32,430 nucleotides of DNA, from contig WELA01002449.1 in assembly GCA_009602735.1 (NCBI GenBank), positions 1-32,430 of the forward strand, given 5' to 3'. Under the pieces are notes generated by a model. The model was not told the DNA's origin, searched no databases, and saw only the letters and a program-made list of their open reading frames with translations. Every line of letters starts with the position of its first letter. The stretch's first letter is position 1. A program made the position numbers and the translations under genes. The stretch comes from Mesotaenium endlicherianum (Eukaryota > Streptophyta > Zygnematophyceae > Zygnematales > Mesotaeniaceae). Below are positions 28,703 to 32,430 of the stretch, piece by piece.

Positions 28703-31187
28703 ATGGCTCAGGCTGTCCTCGCTACGAATGCTGTGTCTCAAGGATTTATTGCCACCATTCATGCTGCTCAGTCCGTAGCATGCACAGCTAATCTTCCTTA
28801 TCTACCAGCCCTCCAAACTCGTTTCAGGACGGGAGGCAAGCTCAAACTGGTAGCACATAGATCTGTGACCGTTTCACGAAACGCCAGGTCGGCACGTATG
28901 TCCTCTGAACTAGTTGACTTCAACCAGCCGAAGGCAATTGAGAAGGATAATGTGCCAGCTGCCACTTCAGAGTGGTTGTCAGCGGAAGATGCCCTCCTCT
29001 CCTTCGCTGCAGCTCTGACTCCGTTTCTTCTTGATGTTGAGGTGAGCACACTGAGCAGAAATGTGATGTTTAGATCATAAGTCTAGGCATATCCAGAAGA
29101 AACGAGCTAGTTCCTACTTGAACAAAGATATTGCAGGTTTCATCTGCATCTTGTTGGGGAAGATGCATCTGCTGATAACTAACAGTACTGTAAAGGAAGA
29201 AGACGCTATCACAGATTCACTGGACTAGCTCAAGCAACATCGACTGTAATGTGGAACTATTGCATGGATGCATGTGATCTCATTGTTGATGTGCTACCAG
29301 CCTGAGCCACATTATTTTTAGTGAGTCACGATTATTGCATTGGCTTAAGCACTGCGTGCCACTTTGAAATATTATCTCATTGTGCTCCTTTCTCATGAGG
29401 ATCCGCCCTATTATATATACACTGGGGGTGATGCATTGCCGTTCAACAGCCCAAATATAGAAACTTGGCCTTGGTCCTGTAAAGCAACAGCATAAATCAT
29501 GTTGCTTTGGACGCCCTGAGATTCGTGGAGTGCTCTTTAGCCGTGCATCTTTGGGCGGACCGTCAAAATTTGTGCACATTATGAAGGATGTAATGGCACA
29601 CCTTGAGGAGTTGCACCTGCAGGAAAAAAAGCATGACATTATCTGAATTCAGAGTACAGGGCATGCTATTTCACATTGAGCTGCCAAATGGCATCCAGCC
29701 CGATTCCAGCCATCTGCATTTTTGAACATTTAAGGAATCTGCTGGGATGCAGGACGCTGCAAGAGAGGGCAAGAATTGTTGGCGAGAATTGTTGGGATGC
29801 TTACCTTTCCTGTGACAGCTTCTATGAGATTGAAGGATTCAGGCAACAGCGGGGTGTAATTATTTGCTTTGTGCAAGAAAATAGTAGAGATAGGGGCAGA
29901 GCCTGAGCACCTGTGACAAAAGCCTGATGACTGCACACGATCTGGCAAAACTGCGCTGCTCATTTGCTTCAACCTGACTGGCTGATTGACTAACTGGCTA
30001 GCTGAATGACTGACTGACTGACTGGAAGCCTCATGCCTGTGTGTGATTGATGTGTGTGTGTGTGTGTGTGTGTTTTCACATGGCAGTCTGCACATGCTGT
30101 AGGGGGAGAGCTGGGACTGCTGGAGGGCAAGAGCGTGGCCCTCATCCACCCCGCTGCCATGCTCACGCTGGCAGCTGTGAGCGGCTACACGGCCTACCTG
30201 GGCTTCCGGTGGAGGCGCACGAGGACCATCCCCGATGAGATCAACGCACTGAAGAAGCAGCTGCCTGCTGTCGCGACCGAGGGTGCCCCGCCCAGTGAGA
30301 CCGAGCTGGCCATCAAGGCGCTCACCGAGGTGGGCTGAGTGCACACACTCATCAATCTCCCCAGCCTCTACCTTGGGGAAGAAGGGGAGGTCAGAGGCCA
30401 GAGGTTTCAGTTCACAAATAGGCAAAATCTCAGAAAGGGAACATGTCTTGAAGGCTGTTCGGGAGGCACGGTTGGGAACTATCTGCATGAGCCACATTGC
30501 AGGAATTCTACCAATTTTGGAGCTTGTCTAGCTTTGCATACAGCTTATGTATGCACCTCGTTCATTGGGCTGCCCCTTTCACAGGCACACACAAACACAC
30601 ACACATACGCAAACCACACACCTTTTCCTGCCAGCCTGCCTGTATCATCTCCAGCCGACCAGAACCTGTAGCTCTAGGGCTGTCCGACGTTCTAGGGAAG
30701 AATCAGGGTCACTCCAGGAGCTGTGTTTGGGGGGGGGGGGAGGGGGGAGGCATGTCAAGCTCACCTTGTGTACTCCTGCCAGAAGTTATTTCATACTAAG
30801 CACTTATTCTACCCTGCAACTCCATAATTTTGCTTCGCATCTTCCAAGAAGTTTCCATGGAGGGAAGGCAGTGGAACCCCCTTGACCACTGGCAACTTTT
30901 CCCTCCCTATCTCTCCCTCTCTCTCTACATGAGCGTGTGCGTGCCTCACCGTGTGGGGGCCCTCTTCAAATCTCTCTCTCTCTCCCCACTCCTGCACTCT
31001 CCCGCCAACTGCGATATGACATGACAGGAGCGCAAGGACCTCGTGAAGCAGGGCTTCAGGGATCGCCACTTCAACATCGGCTCGGTGCTGCTTGGCTCCG
31101 GGGTCGTCTTCTCCATTGCCGGCGCCCTCAACACCTTCTGGCGCACTGGCAAGCTCTTCCCTGGCCCACACCTGTGGGCCGGAGCAG
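28703..31187 (+). CDS. DUF4079-like plastid membrane protein, 5' three exons
   Basis: Exons proposed: 28703-29041, 30087-30329, 31028-31187; introns 29042-30086 and 30330-31027 have GT...AG ends and phase 0. Exon 1 (113 codons) starts with an Ala/Ser/Thr/Arg-rich, acid-poor stretch (MAQAVLATNAVSQGFIATIH...) typical of a chloroplast transit peptide, then a hydrophobic ALLSFAAALTPFLLDVE. Exon 2 carries GGELGLLEGKSVALIHPAAM and a membrane segment (LTLAAVSGYTAYLGFRW) followed by WRRTRTIP. Exon 3 has KQGFRDRHFNIGSVLLGSGV and a further membrane segment ending NTFWRTGKLFPGPHLWAG. These blocks match my memory of the cyanobacterial/plastid DUF4079 family of uncharacterised membrane proteins. Exon 3 ends in phase 1 at a GTACCC donor; I could not find exon 4, so the 3' end lies in or beyond 31188-32430. 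Exons 2 and 3 are more G/C-rich than exon 1. It acts presumably in a plastid membrane; the biochemical role is unknown. Confidence 0.8.
29974..30024. repeat. Imperfect (TGAC)n microsatellite in intron 1
   Basis: Repeated CTGA/TGAC units, interrupted, ending in three clean TGAC copies. Confidence 0.8.
30050..30072. repeat. (TG)n microsatellite near the intron 1 acceptor
   Basis: About eleven TG units end 14 bases before the splice acceptor TGGCAG (30081-30086). It takes the place of the usual polypyrimidine stretch. Confidence 0.9.
30585..30622. repeat. (CA)n-rich tract in intron 2
   Basis: CACACAAACACACACACATACG and the neighbouring CA-rich sequence. Confidence 0.8.
30729..30750. repeat. 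Poly-G tract in intron 2
   Basis: A run of twelve G, then AGGGGGGAGG. It is a possible G-quadruplex and an unreliable region for sequencing. Confidence 0.85.
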
Positions 31188-32430
31188 GTACCCTCGCCTC
31201 TCCTCTCAAATAACTGCCCCACTCTTCTTGGGTCGTTCACTAGCCCACCCCTGCAGTCCCGTAGCCGGCGTAGATCTGAGCAGAGCTAGGAGCGTCTGCT
31301 GGGTCGGTGTTCAGTCAGTGGGGCCAAGGTTTGGGGAAGCCTGGGTAACACCAATTGGAGAAGAGAGCTCGGAAGGCCGCTGGACAAAGTATATGCGTGT
31401 AGCAGGGGGCGCTCAAGTGGCAGTAAGCGCGCAGGAAGCAGTGGGCCTCGAAGCTAGCCGTAGCAACATCTACGTGTCATCTTCTCATTTGCCCTGCGGC
31501 CAGTTGGGGGCCGCTGAAGCTCGAGAGCTGCTGACTGTGTACTCCCACACGCGCGTGCGCAAGGTTGTTGACCTTGCTGAGATATGATGAGGTGCATTGC
31601 TTTGAGGAGAGCCCCTCGGCTCCGCATGCACAAGCACAGTTCTTGCAGGAAGCGAGGGCAGGCCTCCCAGCCTTAGTGTGCTCGCATATGGCGTTGGTGC
31701 ACAACCACCACGGGCTGTATGCAAGCGGCTATCTGCCAAGACGGTGAGGTGGTGCCGTCTAGTAGCAGGGCAAAGTGGAGGGGTGCTCTACTATGGCATT
31801 GGCTGCCTGAGTAGCTGCTTGTGGCACATGTGAGATTAGGATTGTGGCCGGAGATGAAAGACTCGAAGAAGGTAAGTGGGAAGGGGAGGGGGAGGGCAAG
31901 GGGAAGCGGAGGCCGCACTGTGAGTTGACGGAGGCAAAAGGAATGAGTGAAGAAACTGGGTGGGTGTAGTAAGAGCTTGGAAGGTCGGGAGGATCCTGCG
32001 CTTTGTTGCAGCGAATACGGTCCTTGGACCATCAGTGTGAGTGGGAGGTTTGAGAGACTGGGAGGGAGCACTTCGCAGCCTACGCCATGGGCGTATGCAA
32101 CTGCTAGTGGGACTTGGACTGTGCCTGTGACACTGGGACTGGGTGTGGGACTGTGACTGGCCGCCCTGATCAGTCTCTGCCTCCTCTCTCCGGCGTGCTC
32201 CAGGCTCCCAGTGTACTTTGTGTTGTTCGCGGACAGAAGCATTTGTGCAAGCAGCTCCCCTTGTTGGTTCTGCCGTTTCCTCTATGGAGCCTTGCTAGCC
32301 GAGCAAGTTTGAAAGAGCTGAAAGTGCAGTTCTTCTGACTGCTGCCGCTTGCGTGATAATCGGATGGGGATGGGGATGGGGATGGTGATGGGGATGGCAT
32401 GGGGGCGTTTTTTCTGGTGGGGGGGGGGGG
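31188..32430. other. Probable intron 3 / unresolved 3' part of the gene
   Basis: No exon with a DUF4079-like continuation was recognised. The long ORFs on both strands here are G/C-driven and of low complexity. A (GGGGAT)n repeat lies at 32362-32398, and the window ends in a run of twelve G (32419-32430), which may be a contig-end artefact. Confidence 0.5.
32362..32398. repeat. (GGGGAT)n microsatellite
   Basis: About six units of GGGGAT with one GGTGAT variant. It is a possible G-quadruplex. Confidence 0.85.

Noticed and set aside
30809-31240. Minus-strand ORF opposite exon 3
   Set aside because: A G/C-rich shadow; the plus strand gives the recognisable DUF4079-like core with splice sites.
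31673-32242. 189-codon minus-strand ORF
   Set aside because: Low-complexity Ser/Pro/Leu composition from G/A-rich sequence, no domain, competing frames open on the other strand.
32362-32430. Terminal G-rich repeat as a telomere
   Set aside because: The unit GGGGAT is imperfect and short and does not match the plant TTTAGGG type; the final poly-G looks like a contig-end artefact.

Overview
The window looks like nuclear DNA of a green-lineage (probably streptophyte) genome. It is about three quarters nested LTR retrotransposons, followed by a small host region and the first three exons of a plastid-type gene. The lineage call rests on two things. The gene at the right end has a transit-peptide-like first exon and a DUF4079-like membrane core, a family known from cyanobacteria, algae and plants. 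The retrotransposons are Ty3/gypsy chromoviruses with a primer site close to the plant initiator-tRNA-Met type (TGGTATCGGAGC). A charophyte alga would fit, but I cannot prove a species.

Layout, left to right: (A) 1-4503, a decayed chromovirus whose 5' LTR is cut by the window edge. (B) 4504-7946, a minus-strand gag-PR-RT half of a second chromovirus family, cut by A. (E) 7947-10655, the 3' end of an element related to A and C. (F) 10656-12590, the 5' end of a minus-strand element with a 1.2 kb LTR. (D) 12591-14592 plus 23419-24764, the integrase-chromodomain end of an element with B-type LTRs. (C) 14593-23413, a complete chromovirus inserted in the 3' untranslated part of D with a perfect TACTC target duplication. 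A B-family solo LTR (23685-24187, duplication TGTTG) also lies in D. The boundaries imply A inside B inside E inside F inside D, with C and the solo LTR as separate insertions in D.

Element C is the centrepiece. It has open gag and pol frames joined by what looks like a textbook -1 frameshift signal: a TTTAAAA heptamer, a 7-nt spacer and a perfect 10-bp hairpin. Pol carries protease, RT, RNase H, integrase and chromodomain. C also carries a third ORF of 558 codons, downstream of pol, that I do not recognise as any standard retrotransposon protein. Two diverged relatives of this ORF lie in A and E, so it is a shared and repeatedly inherited part of this group. It is bracketed by a duplicated 3'-end signature (a 12-mer plus a polypurine tract), which suggests the gene was added behind an older element end.

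From 24765 on there is host sequence: a truncated coiled-coil reading frame at the D insertion point, AT-rich noncoding DNA with a decayed tandem duplication, a 359-bp MITE with an exact 8-bp target duplication, a possible small membrane-protein ORF, an old RT fragment, and the DUF4079-like gene (28703 to beyond the last exon seen, ending at 31187). The last 1.2 kb is probably intron of that gene and holds simple repeats.
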